Translations under genes and position numbers: made by a program | Part shown: one piece after another, positions 36,490 through 45,910 of the stretch | How the letters are laid out: each line of letters opens with the position of its first letter | How positions within the stretch are numbered: the first letter of the stretch is position 1 | NCBI GenBank assembly: GCA_000016765.1 | Contig: CP000700.1 | Span: forward strand, 124,001 to 188,000 | Origin: Rhizorhabdus wittichii RW1 | Lineage (GTDB): Bacteria; Pseudomonadota; Alphaproteobacteria; Sphingomonadales; Sphingomonadaceae | DNA length: 64,000 nt | Direction of reading: 5' to 3' | The notes under the pieces: model-generated | Seen by the model: only the letters and a program-made list of their open reading frames with translations | The model's database searches: none | Told to the model about the DNA's origin: nothing

Positions 36490-39035
36490 GTGATCGGAAA
36501 AGCGCAAATGGACCGGCTCAAGAGCGGCGTCCCGGTGGCGGTGGTTCTCCTCCTTGCGGCGATGGGCTTCTTCGCACTGTCGCACCTCCTGCGCGAAGTG
36601 CACATGCACGACATCCGGGCAGCTTGGGCGCAAGTGGGCGTCCTTCATCTGCTCGCGGCGGCGGGACTTACCGCAATCAGCTATCTGGCGTTGACGCTCT
36701 ACGACGTGCTGGCGCTGCGCGCGATCGATCGTCCCCTGCCCTATCGCGTCGCGGCGCTGGCCTCGTTCACAAGCTATACGCTCAGCCATAATCTGGGTCT
36801 GGCGCTCTTCACCGGCGGCTCGGCCCGCTACCGGATCTATAGCGCGCACGGCCTGGGCGCGGGCGATGTGGGCCGCGTGGTCGCGATCGCCGGGCTGACC
36901 TTCTGGGGCGGCGTCTTCACCCTTGCCGGGGCGATGCTGGCGCTCTTTCCCGGCGGCCTTGGCTTTGCCGGCTTCGCGCCCTCGCCCTGGGTCTGGCGAG
37001 CAAGTGGCCTCGCGCTCCTTGCCCTCATCATCGGTGCGCTTGCCTGGTCAGGACCCTCGGGCCGGACTGTCCGGATCTGGAAATGGGATTTGCGGATCCC
37101 GGGCTACCGGACGGCGCTCGCCCAGCTTGGCGTCGCCACGGTCGATCTCATGGCCGCGAGCGCGGCCCTGCTGGTGCTGGTCCCGGGCGCTAGTCTTGCC
37201 GACTGGCCGGTCTTCTTCATCGGCTACATATTGGCGATCATTGCGGTACTCGTAACCCACGTGCCGGGCGGCCTCGGCGTTTTCGAAGCGGTCATCGTGG
37301 CAGCCCTGCCGGCAACGCCGCGCCCGGAGCTCATCGCCGCGCTGCTCGGCTACCGGCTGGTCTACTATATCCTGCCCCTGCTGATCGCAGGGGTCATCAT
37401 CGCCGTGCAGGAAGGCGCGCGCTGGCGGCGGCCGATGGCTGCGACGTTGCACGGCGCCCAGACGATCGCCTCGGGCATAGCGCCGACGCTGGTCGCGGCC
37501 CTTGTCTTCCTGGGCGGCATGGTCCTGCTGGTCTCGGGCGCGCTGCCCGCCGAGCATGATCGCATGGCGGCGCTGGCAGCGATCCTGCCCTTGCCGCTGG
37601 TGGAAATATCGCATCTCGCCGGCAGCGTCGTCGGCGCCGCGCTGCTCCTGGTGTCGGCGGGCCTTTATCGTCGCCTCGATGGGGCGGCCTGGCTGACAGG
37701 CCTGCTGCTGCTCATCGGCGCGCTGGTCTCGCTCGCCAAGGGCCTCGACTATGAGGAGGCGATCCTCATGCTGCTGCTCGCGGGCGTCCTGCGCTGGACG
37801 CGGGGCGCCTTCTACCGCCGGACGCGGCTGACGCAGGAAGTGCTGACGCCGAGCTGGCTCGCGAGCGTGGCGCTGATGATCGGCCTGCCGATCTGGGTCG
37901 GCTTCTTCGCCTATAAGCGCGTGCCCTACAGCACCGATCTCTTCTGGCGCTTTTCGGAGCATGGCGACGCCTCGCGCTTCCTGCGCGCCAGCCTCGGCGT
38001 GGGCCTCGCGCTGGCCGCCCTCGCAGTCTGGCGGCTGCTGCGCCCGGCCCCCGTGGCGGGTCCGGGGCTCGTCAGCCTGGAGCCGCCGCAGGGCGAAGCG
38101 ATGGCGCTCACGCACCGCACCGATGCCAATCTCGCCTATACGGGCGACAAGCGGTTCCTGTGCTCGCCTTCGGGCCGCGCCTTTGTCATGTACCAGGTGC
38201 GCGGGGCAAGCTGGATCGTGATGGGCGATCCGGTCGGGGATCCCGCCGAATGGAGCGAACTCCTCTGGCAGCTGCGCGAAGGGGCGGACGCGGCGCAGGG
38301 CCGCTTGCTACTCTACCAGATCAGCCTGCAGGCCTTGCCCGTGGCGATCGACCTGGGCTTGCAGATCGTCAAATATGGCGAAGAAGCGCGGGTCGATCTT
38401 GCCGCCTTCACGCTCGACACGCCGTCGGCCAAGCCGCTGCGCTATGCGGTGCGCCGCGCGGAGAAGGAAGGCGCGCGCTTCGCGATCATCGCGCGAGACG
38501 AGCTTGCCGCGCATCTGCCGCGGCTGCAGGAGATTTCCGAAAGCTGGCTGCGCGAGAAGGGCCACCGGGAAAAGGGGTTCAGCGTTGGCCGCTTCGACCC
38601 GCCTATCTCGCCCGCTTCGACTGCGCGGTCGTCCTGCGCGAGGAGAAGATTGTCGCCTTCGCCAATATCTGGGCGACGCAGGATCGCTCCGAGCTGTCGA
38701 TCGACCTGATGCGCCACGATGCCGACATGCCCTATGGCACGATGGACTATCTGTTCGTGCGGCTGATGCAATGGGGCCATGGGCAGGGCTATCGCTGGTT
38801 CACCCTCGGCCTCGCCCCCTTGTCCGGCCTGGAGGCGCGCCGCCTGGCGCCGCTCTGGGCGCGGCTCGGCGCGCTTCTCTACCATCACGGCCAAGCGCTC
38901 TACGGCTTCGAGGGCCTGCGCAGCTACAAGGAGAAATTCTCGCCTGTCTGGGAGCCGCGCTTCATCGCGGGACCGCAAGGCCCGGCGCTCGCCAGGGCGC
39001 TGTTCGACCTCCAGGCGCTGATCGGCGGCAAATGA
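36490..39035 (+). pseudogene. mprF: Lysyl-phosphatidylglycerol synthase/flippase MprF, frameshifted
   Basis: The N-terminal flippase half has many membrane segments (LTAISYLALTLYDVLALRAI, ATVDLMAASAALLVLVPGAS). The C-terminal transferase domain starts near residue 530 (LTHRTDANLAYTGDKRFLCS). Near 38602 the frame shifts: GFSVGRFDP ends in the first frame, and AYLARFDCAVVLREEKIVAF continues one frame over to 39035. One extra G (GACCCGGCC instead of GACCCGCC) would restore an 848-residue protein, the usual size. MprF adds lysine to phosphatidylglycerol and flips it outward, lowering membrane charge and resisting cationic peptides. GTG 36490 was chosen over the upstream codons as GAGAGGGG precedes it. 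The virJ/acvB gene follows with a four-base overlap. Confidence 0.82.
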
Positions 39036-39766
39036 GCGGCCGGTCTCCTGCACGGCGATGGGTCCGCGCCGCGCTGCTGGTCGCGCTGCTCGTCATCGCC
39101 GCGGGCGCGGGATATTGCCATTTTCTGGGCTATCCGGCCGGGCCGATCTACAGCCGGGTGCCGGCGAGCGCCTCGTCCGCAAGGCAAGACGGCACGGTCG
39201 CCCTGTTTTTTTCCGGTGACCTGGGGTTCAACACCGGCATGGGGCCCAGGATCGCGAGGCACATCGCCGCAGCCGGGATCCCGGTCCTGGGCGTCAATTC
39301 GCTCAGCGCCTTTGCCCGTCGCCGCTCGCCGCAGGAGACGCGGGCGCTCGTGCGCCAGGCAATCGGCCGCGCCCTCGCCGAGCCAGGCACCCGCCGCCTT
39401 GTGGTGATCGGGCAGTCCTTCGGCGCCGATGTCCTCCTGACGGGTTTGGCTGACCTGCTCCCCGCCGATCGGCAGCGTATCGTGCTTGCGGCCCTCATCG
39501 TTCCGCAGGACACGCTGTCGTTCCGGGCGACGCCGGGCGGCGTCTTCAACTTCGGCAATGACGGTCCGGCTCTTCCCACCGCCCGGCGCTTCGATTGGGC
39601 GCCCGCTCTCTGTATCCAGGGCGAGACCGAGCCGGAAAGCCTATGCCCCGTTTGGAGCGCGAGCGCGCGCAACGTGACACGGATCGCGCTGCCCGGCGGC
39701 CACTTCCTGAATGACGATGTCGGCAAGGTGTCGGCCGTAATCCTGCGGGCAATCGACGGCCACTGA
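39032..39766 (+). CDS. AcvB/VirJ-family alpha/beta hydrolase
   Basis: 244 residues. An N-terminal hydrophobic segment (AALLVALLVIAAGAGYC) acts as signal or anchor. The VirJ domain follows: LFFSGDLGFNTGMGPRIARH, VLGVNSLSAF, the nucleophile elbow VVIGQSFGADVLLTGL and the late GGHFLNDD with the catalytic His. Agrobacterium AcvB and VirJ are periplasmic enzymes that hydrolyse lysyl-phosphatidylglycerol (established knowledge). Here the start overlaps the MprF stop by four bases, the same pairing as lpiA-acvB, so together they tune the amount of lysyl-lipid. Confidence 0.85.
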   Translation: MSGRSPARRWVRAALLVALLVIAAGAGYCHFLGYPAGPIYSRVPASASSARQDGTVALFFSGDLGFNTGMGPRIARHIAAAGIPVLGVNSLSAFARRRSPQETRALVRQAIGRALAEPGTRRLVVIGQSFGADVLLTGLADLLPADRQRIVLAALIVPQDTLSFRATPGGVFNFGNDGPALPTARRFDWAPALCIQGETEPESLCPVWSASARNVTRIALPGGHFLNDDVGKVSAVILRAIDGH

Positions 39767-39786
39767 CCTCATGCATGTGGTCAGGC

Positions 39787-40308
39787 TCAACGGCTGATAG
39801 GATTGCCTTCATCGTCGAGCCTGGAATCGCCACCGCGCAATCGCTGAATCTTAGCCACTTTCCCCGCAGCCAAGTCATAAGCAACGGCATCATAGGACCA
39901 GCAGCAATCCGGAGGAGGCGTTCTCCCCCAGCTCGCAAGAGAATTAAAATACTCGATAAACAAAAGGCGTCCGGTAGAAGAGTAGCCAGTTACAAATTTG
40001 AGCTGGACGCCTGGCGCCGACAGCGTTTTTCCAATTTTCGCGATCCACTGCTGCTTGTCGGACGCGATCAACTGTCCATCCTCGTACACGTGAACGTCGT
40101 CGGCCAGCAAAGCGGAATATGCAGCGACGTCTTTGTTCGAGAGGGCGGCCGCAAGCTTGGTGCCTAGATCGGACTGTCCTGGCAGCGGCGGCGGCGGTGG
40201 AACCTGCGCATCAACGCGGGACAAACCGGCGCAGGTTACAGCAATGATCGCCGCTACGCAGAGCGGTCGCAAATATCCGACTGTGGAGCGGGTTGCACCA
40301 AGCTGCAT
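39787..40308 (-). CDS. Exported NTF2/SnoaL-like hypothetical protein
   Basis: 173 residues. A signal peptide (PLCVAAIIAVTCAGLSRVDA) is followed by a proline run and an NTF2-like domain: AALSNKDVAAYSALLADDVH then VYEDGQLIASDKQQWIAKIG. WGRTPPPDCCWSYDAVAYDL contains an adjacent cysteine pair likely oxidised in the periplasm. No catalytic set is apparent; NTF2-like folds serve as enzymes or binding modules. It is convergent with the VirJ-like gene, 20 bases apart. Base composition around it is less GC-rich than the neighbouring genes. Confidence 0.75.
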   Translation of the reverse strand: MQLGATRSTVGYLRPLCVAAIIAVTCAGLSRVDAQVPPPPPLPGQSDLGTKLAAALSNKDVAAYSALLADDVHVYEDGQLIASDKQQWIAKIGKTLSAPGVQLKFVTGYSSTGRLLFIEYFNSLASWGRTPPPDCCWSYDAVAYDLAAGKVAKIQRLRGGDSRLDDEGNPISR

Positions 40309-40607
40309 GAAGCTTCCTTACAGACAAAATGGAAGACGCAATACGTTGTTCGAGCTGAACGTATATCTGTCGACGTCAGCAACCTGAGTGGCGATTTGTT
40401 GTCAGAAAAGCGGGGCTCTCCGCCCTCGGGACTCAAGCTAGCATGTTGGGGTGAGTCAGTTGGCTGGTCCGCGCCAGACAGGTAGTTGGCGCCGCTTCCA
40501 GTGCCGCCTCCGAGTGATCCTGCTTGCAGGCATCGCGATCCGCAATATGAAGACGGCGATCAGCGGTCTGCAGCGCTGACGACCATTCCCGAGAAAGGGA
40601 GACCAGA
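40309..40607. other. Intergenic region, divergent promoters expected
   Basis: About 300 bases between the divergent NTF2-like and mucR genes. No gene-like frame. It is less GC-rich than its surroundings and must carry the promoters of both genes. MucR/Ros proteins often bind AT-rich sites upstream of their own genes, but no repeated site stands out here. Confidence 0.5.
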
Positions 40608-41087
40608 TTGGCCCAAGATCTTCTTGTCACACTCACCGTGGATATCGTCGCAGCTCATGTCTCGAACAACGCCCTGCCGGCAACCGACCTGCCGGCGCTA
40701 ATCGAGGGCGTTTATAGCGCGCTGAACCAGGCGGTGGCGCCGGCCCCAGAGCCTCAACCGGAAGAGCTTCGTCCGGCGGTGTCGATCCGCCATTCGGTCA
40801 AGCCGGACTATCTGGTGTGCCTGGAAGACGGCAAGAAGATGAAGATGCTCAAGCGGCACCTGGCAACCCATTATGGCCTGTCCCCCGATGCCTATCGCGC
40901 GAAATGGGGCCTGCCCAAGGACTATCCCATGGTGGCGCCGAGCTACAGGGAGCGCCGCAGCACACTTGCCAAAGAAAACGGCCTTGGCCGCAAGCCCGGT
41001 GAACCGGCACCGGCTGCTAAGGCAAGTGGCAAGGGTCGCCGGAAACTTGGCATAGCGGCCGCCAAGCCCGCCCGGGATCGTCCCTAA
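40608..41087 (+). CDS. mucR: MucR/Ros family transcriptional regulator
   Basis: 159 residues from TTG 40608, with GGGAG seven bases upstream. The family core DYLVCLEDGKKMKMLKRHLA and THYGLSPDAYRAKWGLPKDY, then PMVAPSYRERRSTLAKENGL, is complete and contains the single prokaryotic zinc finger (Cys, Asp, two His). The N-terminal DLLVTLTVDIVAAHVSNNAL helix mediates oligomerisation in the family. MucR/Ros proteins are global H-NS-like regulators of surface polysaccharides and virulence in Alphaproteobacteria. The C-terminal tail is basic and low in complexity. Being beside mprF and a sensor kinase, it may control envelope genes, though no direct evidence is visible. Confidence 0.93.
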   Translation: MAQDLLVTLTVDIVAAHVSNNALPATDLPALIEGVYSALNQAVAPAPEPQPEELRPAVSIRHSVKPDYLVCLEDGKKMKMLKRHLATHYGLSPDAYRAKWGLPKDYPMVAPSYRERRSTLAKENGLGRKPGEPAPAAKASGKGRRKLGIAAAKPARDRP

Positions 41088-41125
41088 GCGCTAGAGGCCG
41101 GCACGGCGTGCCACCCCCCAATTGG

Positions 41126-42805
41126 TCAGGCAAGCATCCTGTCGGCAAGCGTGAGAAGCTGCCGCGCGTCGAAGGGCTTGGAGAGCAGTTCGATGTGCGG
41201 GAAAGCCGGGGGCAGGTTCTCGCGCCCATAGCCGCTCATGAACAGGAAGGGGATGGACCGCGCGGCGAGCGCATGCGCGATATCGTCGACCGGTTCACCC
41301 GAGAGATTGGCGTCGAGCAGGGCGATGTCGATCCGATGGTGTGCGATGAGGTCGAGCGCCGCCCGCAGATCGGCGGCGGGTCCGACGATGATGGTACCTG
41401 CGTCCTCGAGCTGGCCGACGATATCGAGGGCCAGGAGCGGCTCGTCCTCGACGACAAGCACGTGCTTGCCTGCAAGATTGTGCCATGCCGGTTGGCGCGA
41501 TGGCCCAAGGCCGGCCTGCTCGGCGAGCGAACCCTGCCCCGCCCGCCGCTTGCCAGCTTCGATTGCTGAGTCCTCGTCGTCCGGCAGCGGAAACTGGATC
41601 TCCCAGCGTACGCCCTCGGCCTCGATGCTCATATCGGCATTGCCGTGAACGCCGCGAACGGTCGCTTCGATCAGCCGCGATCCAAAGCCGCGGCGGACGG
41701 GCGCCTGGACCCTGGGACCACCGCGCTCGGTCCAGCTGAGCGCGAGTTGTCCCGGTCGGACAGTCCAACGGATGTCGACCGTGCCGCCGGCACGAGAGAG
41801 AGCGCCGTATTTGCGCGCATTGGTGCCGAGCTCGTGCAGGATCATCGCCATCTTCGGCACGGCGTTGGCATTGAGATGGATGTCGGGGCCTGACGCGGCA
41901 ATCTGCGGCTCGTCGACGGGTCCGAGTTTCATCCCCTCTTCGACGACGGCGCGTAGCTCCGTGCCTTTCCAGTCCGTGGTGCTGAGCTGCGAGTGGACCC
42001 GGGCCATCGACTGGATGCGGCCCGAAAAGCTCTCGACGAATTCGGCGGGATCGCTGCAGTTGCGCAGGGTCTGTGTCGAGATTGCCTGGACGGTTGCGAG
42101 CATGTTCTTGACGCGGTGGCTGAGCTCGCCGGTCAGCATCTTCCGGAGCTGCTCGGATTCGCGCAGCGCCGCGCAGGTCCGGTCGAGTTCCTCCTTGCGT
42201 TCGCGCAGCGCTTCGTCGGCAATCGTCCGTTCGAGAAGATCGGCCGCCTGGCGGGCGAGGATGTCGAGGAGCCGGAGATCGCGCGGCGAGGGCTCGTGCG
42301 GCTCGGTCCAATGGGTCGAGATCATCCCGAGCAGGCGTCCGTCGCGCGCGAGAAGCGGCGTGGTCTGCGCGGATCGGATGGCGGTGCGGCGGAACGCCTC
42401 GAGATCCTCGGTGCCCGCGATTTCGTCCCATTCCTCATAATCGGGAATGATCGCGCGGCTGCCGGTCTTGAGCGCCTTGGTGCAACTGCTGTGAGCCGCG
42501 GGGCTGACGATCTGCCAGAACTGCACCGCCTCAGGCGGCAGCCCACGCGAGCAGAGAAGCTGGAGGCAGCCCGCATGGCCCGAGACATCGCCGGGCGGCA
42601 CGACGAGCTGCATCGTACCGAACTGCGACTGGGTGATGGTGATCGCCGCGTCCACAATCTTGCCATAGAGCTCGACGCGGTCCTGCTCGCCGCTCAGCGC
42701 GACGCTGATCGAGTGGATGAGGTCGATGTCGGCGAATGGTCCGCCCGCTTGCTCGAGCGGGCGATGGGCAGACGACGTGGCCCCGAAAGGCACCACATTG
42801 GACAT
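41126..42805 (-). CDS. GAF-HWE/HisKA_2 histidine kinase with C-terminal receiver
   Basis: 559 residues. A GAF domain (about 35-190, with GMISTHWTEPHEPSPRDLRL) is followed by the HisKA_2 dimerisation helix with phospho-acceptor His230 (GELSHRVKNMLATVQAI). The short ATPase domain has LHELGTNARKYGALS and SWTERGGP. A receiver domain then fills the end (VLVVEDEPLLALDIVGQLED with the acceptor in IALLDANLSGEP). This layout, a kinase of the HWE/HisKA_2 class joined to a receiver, is typical of alphaproteobacterial stress and light signalling. The input bound by GAF is unknown. ATG 42803-42805 was chosen because GGGGGAT precedes it; longer upstream frames lack family similarity. Confidence 0.88.
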   Translation of the reverse strand: MSNVVPFGATSSAHRPLEQAGGPFADIDLIHSISVALSGEQDRVELYGKIVDAAITITQSQFGTMQLVVPPGDVSGHAGCLQLLCSRGLPPEAVQFWQIVSPAAHSSCTKALKTGSRAIIPDYEEWDEIAGTEDLEAFRRTAIRSAQTTPLLARDGRLLGMISTHWTEPHEPSPRDLRLLDILARQAADLLERTIADEALRERKEELDRTCAALRESEQLRKMLTGELSHRVKNMLATVQAISTQTLRNCSDPAEFVESFSGRIQSMARVHSQLSTTDWKGTELRAVVEEGMKLGPVDEPQIAASGPDIHLNANAVPKMAMILHELGTNARKYGALSRAGGTVDIRWTVRPGQLALSWTERGGPRVQAPVRRGFGSRLIEATVRGVHGNADMSIEAEGVRWEIQFPLPDDEDSAIEAGKRRAGQGSLAEQAGLGPSRQPAWHNLAGKHVLVVEDEPLLALDIVGQLEDAGTIIVGPAADLRAALDLIAHHRIDIALLDANLSGEPVDDIAHALAARSIPFLFMSGYGRENLPPAFPHIELLSKPFDARQLLTLADRMLA

Positions 42806-42944
42806 GAGGAGATATCCCCCGAAGGCGGAAAAATTGCTACGCGTGACAGGCATAAACGCGGACCATCGCAAAATGGTTTCCGGCCGTCGCAAAGAAAGCG
42901 AGGGTGGCCCGGTCCGGGGAACCGATCTGGGCAATGAGCAAAGT

Positions 42945-43796
42945 TCAGCGCTGGCCGGCTTCGGCCTCGGCTTCGAGCACCCGCGCCCAGTCCTTGAAAG
43001 GAGCGGGCGGCAGCGCTTCCACGAGGTCAAGATCGGGGCGCGCGTAGCATTCCATCGCCTGCGCCATGGCCCGCCGGCCTTCGGGATCATTGTCACCCGC
43101 CACGAAGAGCCGCGTCACTGAAGCGGGTATCTGAAGCTGGTGAAGCCTGCGGGCACCCAGGCTGGCCCAGCACGGAATGCCGCGCAGCAGGGTGAAGGCC
43201 CGTGCGGTCTCGAAACCCTCTGCAATGCCGAGCATATCGCCCGGCCGCGCGCCTTGCCACGCCCCGCGCCCCGGCGTGCCAAGCATGACCTTACGGGTAT
43301 AGCGGCCATCGGGGTCCAGGAAGATGCGCTGGATGGCGGTCAGGCGCTGACCTTCCTGGACGGGGACCAGCAAGGCGGGAAGAAACTGCGTTCGCGGCTT
43401 GGGAAGATAGGGACAACGCGGATGGAACCGCAGGCCCTGGACGAGCGGCACGAGGTGGCGCCCGCGCAGGTAGGTTTCCCCAAGCGTACCGATGATCTCG
43501 GTGCCCTGGTCCCAGACGCGCTGTGGATCGCCCCTTCCCCGCCCTTCAGTGCTGCTGGGCGCAGGGAAATGTCGGCCCGGTCGCACGCGCCGAAGCTCAC
43601 GCAGCACGTCTTCGCGCGCGCAGCCGGCAAAGCAGGTCACGAGGATACCGCGGTCGCCCTGGCGGATCGAAAGGCTGGGGTCGCTGTCGGCGTGGGCGGG
43701 GCATCGGCACATGGCGACATTACCGCTCCATGTGCCCCCGAGGGCTCCGACGAGATCGATGAGTTCCTGGGACGGTCTAAGAGCTGTAAGCGGCAT
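42945..43796 (-). CDS. Toprim-domain primase-like protein
   Basis: 283 residues. An N-terminal CHC2-like zinc region (NVAMCRCPAHADSDPSLSI, then GILVTCFAGCAREDVLRELR) is followed by a Toprim domain with EGFETARAFTLL (metal-binding Glu) and LFVAGDNDPEGRRAM (the DxD-like acidic pair). This is the DUF7146/Toprim architecture of plasmid primases, shorter than chromosomal DnaG. It probably lays RNA primers during plasmid replication or after conjugative transfer. It carries a weak version of the hairpin/purine leader upstream at 43822-43849; AAGGAGG sits five bases before the ATG. Confidence 0.85.
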   Translation of the reverse strand: MPLTALRPSQELIDLVGALGGTWSGNVAMCRCPAHADSDPSLSIRQGDRGILVTCFAGCAREDVLRELRRVRPGRHFPAPSSTEGRGRGDPQRVWDQGTEIIGTLGETYLRGRHLVPLVQGLRFHPRCPYLPKPRTQFLPALLVPVQEGQRLTAIQRIFLDPDGRYTRKVMLGTPGRGAWQGARPGDMLGIAEGFETARAFTLLRGIPCWASLGARRLHQLQIPASVTRLFVAGDNDPEGRRAMAQAMECYARPDLDLVEALPPAPFKDWARVLEAEAEAGQR

Positions 43797-43821
43797 GATA
43801 TCCTCCTTGCTTACCGTCCTG

Positions 43822-43849
43822 TTCCCCCCTTTCCTCCTCCTTGGGGTGG
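43822..43849 (-). promoter_or_regulatory. G-rich purine tract upstream of the primase-like gene
   Basis: On the minus strand CCCCAAGGAGGAGGAAAGGGGGGAA lies about 25 bases before the start; key part AGGAGGAAAGGGGGG. The hairpin part is weak here (CC-CCAAGG-GG), so this is the least certain member of the group. It may only be a strong extended ribosome-binding region. Confidence 0.4.
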
Positions 43850-43880
43850 ACGTTGGCTGCAGAGCCCGTTCAAACCAAAT

Positions 43881-44780
43881 TTAATGCTCGGTTCGGGGCA
43901 CCTTGAGCGAAGCGCGCGCAAGGGCTCGGACGACCCTGCGAGCCTTGGCATCGTAATCGACGACATCCGTATCGGGCAGATGGCCGCGAACGGTCTGGCG
44001 CGCGGGTGGAAACCCGCGGTCGATGCTCGCGAAGACGACACGGTTCCCGCCATTTTCGGCCGGAACGACGATCGTGCGGTTCTCGAAGCTGGCCCCGATA
44101 CGGCGTTCGAGCGTGGCAAAGGCCATGGCATTGTCGCACAGATTGGCCACTAGCAGCCCGTTTCTGCCGAGGCGATTTCGGCAGCTGTCGTAGAAGGACC
44201 GCTCGCTCAGCGCCGGGGGAAGGCCCCGGCTGTCAAAGCCGTCGAGAATAAGGATGTCGGGCGCGCCGGGGGCGCTGAGGATATAGTCCAGGCCATCGGC
44301 GCAGATCACGCGGAACCGGTCATTGTCGGGCGGAATGTGGAACTGCTCGCGCAGGGCGATGACTGCAGGATCGATCTCGACCACGGTGATGTCGCACTGG
44401 GGCAGGCAGCGATAGCAGGCCTTGGCGAGCGATCCGCCACCCAGCCCGATCATTTCGATCTTTCGCGGCGCGGGTCGGAACAGGCGGAAGCCCATCATCA
44501 TGCGCGTATAGTCGAACAGGAGATGGTCGGGATCGCTGATCCGCATGCCGCTCTGAACGGTGGTCCAGTCGAAGAGGAGCGACAACATGTCACCGAACCG
44601 GAACAGCATCGGCCCCGTCTCGCCAAAAGGCGCGTCGAGCGCGATCGGGATGTTCCCCGCGCCCCGGAAGCGGCCCTCGAGATTGCTGCCTGGCGCAGGC
44701 CGATCGAACCGCAAATCGAAGACCATGTCGTGAAACAGCTCGAGATCGATCGACGGCCCTACCCCGCCCCCGTCGGTCAT
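43881..44780 (-). CDS. Spermidine synthase-like methyltransferase-fold protein
   Basis: 299 residues with the Rossmann core of spermidine/putrescine aminopropyltransferases. MIGLGGGSLAKACYRCLPQC (about 131-150) holds the nucleotide-binding GGGSL. ITVVEIDPAVIALREQFHIP has the acidic residue after strand 2, and VICADGLDYIL then DILILDGFDSRGLP follow. The usual catalytic DSSDP is replaced by DGFDS. Many such bacterial proteins are not true spermidine synthases. The stop is followed by a long convergent gap. Its ATG overlaps the DUF1275 gene stop by four bases, so the two are coupled. Confidence 0.82.
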   Translation of the reverse strand: MTDGGGVGPSIDLELFHDMVFDLRFDRPAPGSNLEGRFRGAGNIPIALDAPFGETGPMLFRFGDMLSLLFDWTTVQSGMRISDPDHLLFDYTRMMMGFRLFRPAPRKIEMIGLGGGSLAKACYRCLPQCDITVVEIDPAVIALREQFHIPPDNDRFRVICADGLDYILSAPGAPDILILDGFDSRGLPPALSERSFYDSCRNRLGRNGLLVANLCDNAMAFATLERRIGASFENRTIVVPAENGGNRVVFASIDRGFPPARQTVRGHLPDTDVVDYDAKARRVVRALARASLKVPRTEH

Positions 44781-45442
44781 GGGCGCGGCGCCTTCGCCGA
44801 GGGTGTCAGGTTCACGTCGCGGCGATGGAGAGCGATGCCAAGCAGCAAGGCCGAAGCGGCGGCAACCCAGATGGCCTGGTGGCCGATGAGGCCGAACAGC
44901 ATGGCGCCCAGCACCGCGCCCGCCAGGAGGCCAAGCCATAGCAGGAGATAGGGAACCCATCCGAACCGGTCGCCGCCCATAAGCGCGGACAACAGGCGCT
45001 GGCCCAGCTTCACCAGCGTACCGGTCATGTAGGTGAGGCCGATCTGTACCTCGCCATCATGTTCGAACAGGGCATTTTCTGCGCCCATTGCCATGGCGAG
45101 CACCGCAGCCGCGGCCCAGGTCGCATCGGCCGCCGCAAGCAAAGAAGCGGCGGTCAGCATGGCCGCGATGAGGTACATGAGAGCGCCATGGCGGGCGCGC
45201 CTGATGGTTCGTCCGCACAGCGAGCCGAGCATGACGCCCACGACGAAGGACGCGATCAGCCCGCCGGCGGTCAAGGCGTCTGCGACATGCTCGCTCAAGC
45301 CGACAGCAAGCCGCGTGGAGTTGCCGCTCATGAAGGAGACAAAGAAGCCGCCGAGATAGAGGAAGCCGAGCGCGTCGACAAAGCCAGCGAGCGCGGAAAA
45401 ACAGGCGGCGAGACCCCAGACGCTTCGTTCGTAGCGGTTCAT
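44777..45442 (-). CDS. DUF1275 (YoaK-like) membrane protein
   Basis: 221 residues with about six membrane segments. ACFSALAGFVDALGFLYLGG followed by FFVSFMSGNSTRLAVGL and VQIGLTYMTGTLVKLGQRL are the family marks (GxxDAxxxLxxGxFxxxMTGN, here MSGN). The role of DUF1275 proteins is unknown; transport is suspected. A 22-residue in-frame extension upstream lacks membrane character, so ATG 45440-45442 with AGGGA was chosen. Coupled to the spermidine-synthase-like gene, it could move a related small molecule (speculative). Confidence 0.88.
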   Translation of the reverse strand: MNRYERSVWGLAACFSALAGFVDALGFLYLGGFFVSFMSGNSTRLAVGLSEHVADALTAGGLIASFVVGVMLGSLCGRTIRRARHGALMYLIAAMLTAASLLAAADATWAAAAVLAMAMGAENALFEHDGEVQIGLTYMTGTLVKLGQRLLSALMGGDRFGWVPYLLLWLGLLAGAVLGAMLFGLIGHQAIWVAAASALLLGIALHRRDVNLTPSAKAPRP

Positions 45443-45455
45443 CGGCGGCGCGTCC

Positions 45456-45653
45456 CTACGCGCAGCTTGCCGCGCCGCCGCACGACAGATCACGATCCCA
45501 CCGCGCAATCTCGCGGCGGTTCGCCAGATGGATTGCGGAAAGCTGGGCCAGGTCCTGCGTGCCGAGCGACCGGTCGGCCAAGCTCTGGCAGAGAAAATCG
45601 TACAATCGCTGGTTGTGAAGGAGAAGGAATTCTCGAACTGTCCGCGCCGTCAT
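45456..45653 (-). CDS. Small hypothetical protein
   Basis: 65 residues. Two adjacent ATGs exist; the second (45651-45653) gives better spacing to GGGAGA. TVREFLLLHNQRLYDFLCQS followed by LADRSLGTQDLAQLSAIHLA is an amphipathic helical pair, and the protein ends with CGGAASCA. No family recognised. It lies 13 bases upstream of the DUF1275 gene on the same strand and probably opens that three-gene operon. Confidence 0.62.
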   Translation of the reverse strand: MTARTVREFLLLHNQRLYDFLCQSLADRSLGTQDLAQLSAIHLANRREIARWDRDLSCGGAASCA

Positions 45654-45743
45654 CATGTCTCCCGCTTATGTGTCAGCGCCAACCGCTCCGCCGGCGGGCG
45701 TCTCGATCGACTGCCTGAACATCCCACCGTTGTTCCGATGTGG

Positions 45744-45801
45744 CAATCTTAGCACATTGGCTGTCATTTCGTAAGATTGAATTGTGATGTATGAAACATC
45801 A
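45744..45801. promoter_or_regulatory. Two dyads in an AT-richer intergenic region
   Basis: CAATCTTA (45744-45751) and TAAGATTG (45772-45779) form an eight-base inverted repeat 20 bases apart. TGATGT / ACATCA (45785-45801) is a second dyad with a five-base spacer. The region separates the HtrA stop from the small gene that opens the DUF1275 operon and is clearly less GC-rich than both. It likely holds that operon's promoter and operator. Confidence 0.45.
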
Positions 45802-45910
45802 TAAGATCAGTCTCGCGCTGGCCACACGTTGCCGTCTAGCCTCCCCGTCTCGACGATGCTGCCAGGAAGGCAGCGCCCTCGTCGGCCGAGGACGCTGCCC
45901 TGGTGCCGCC

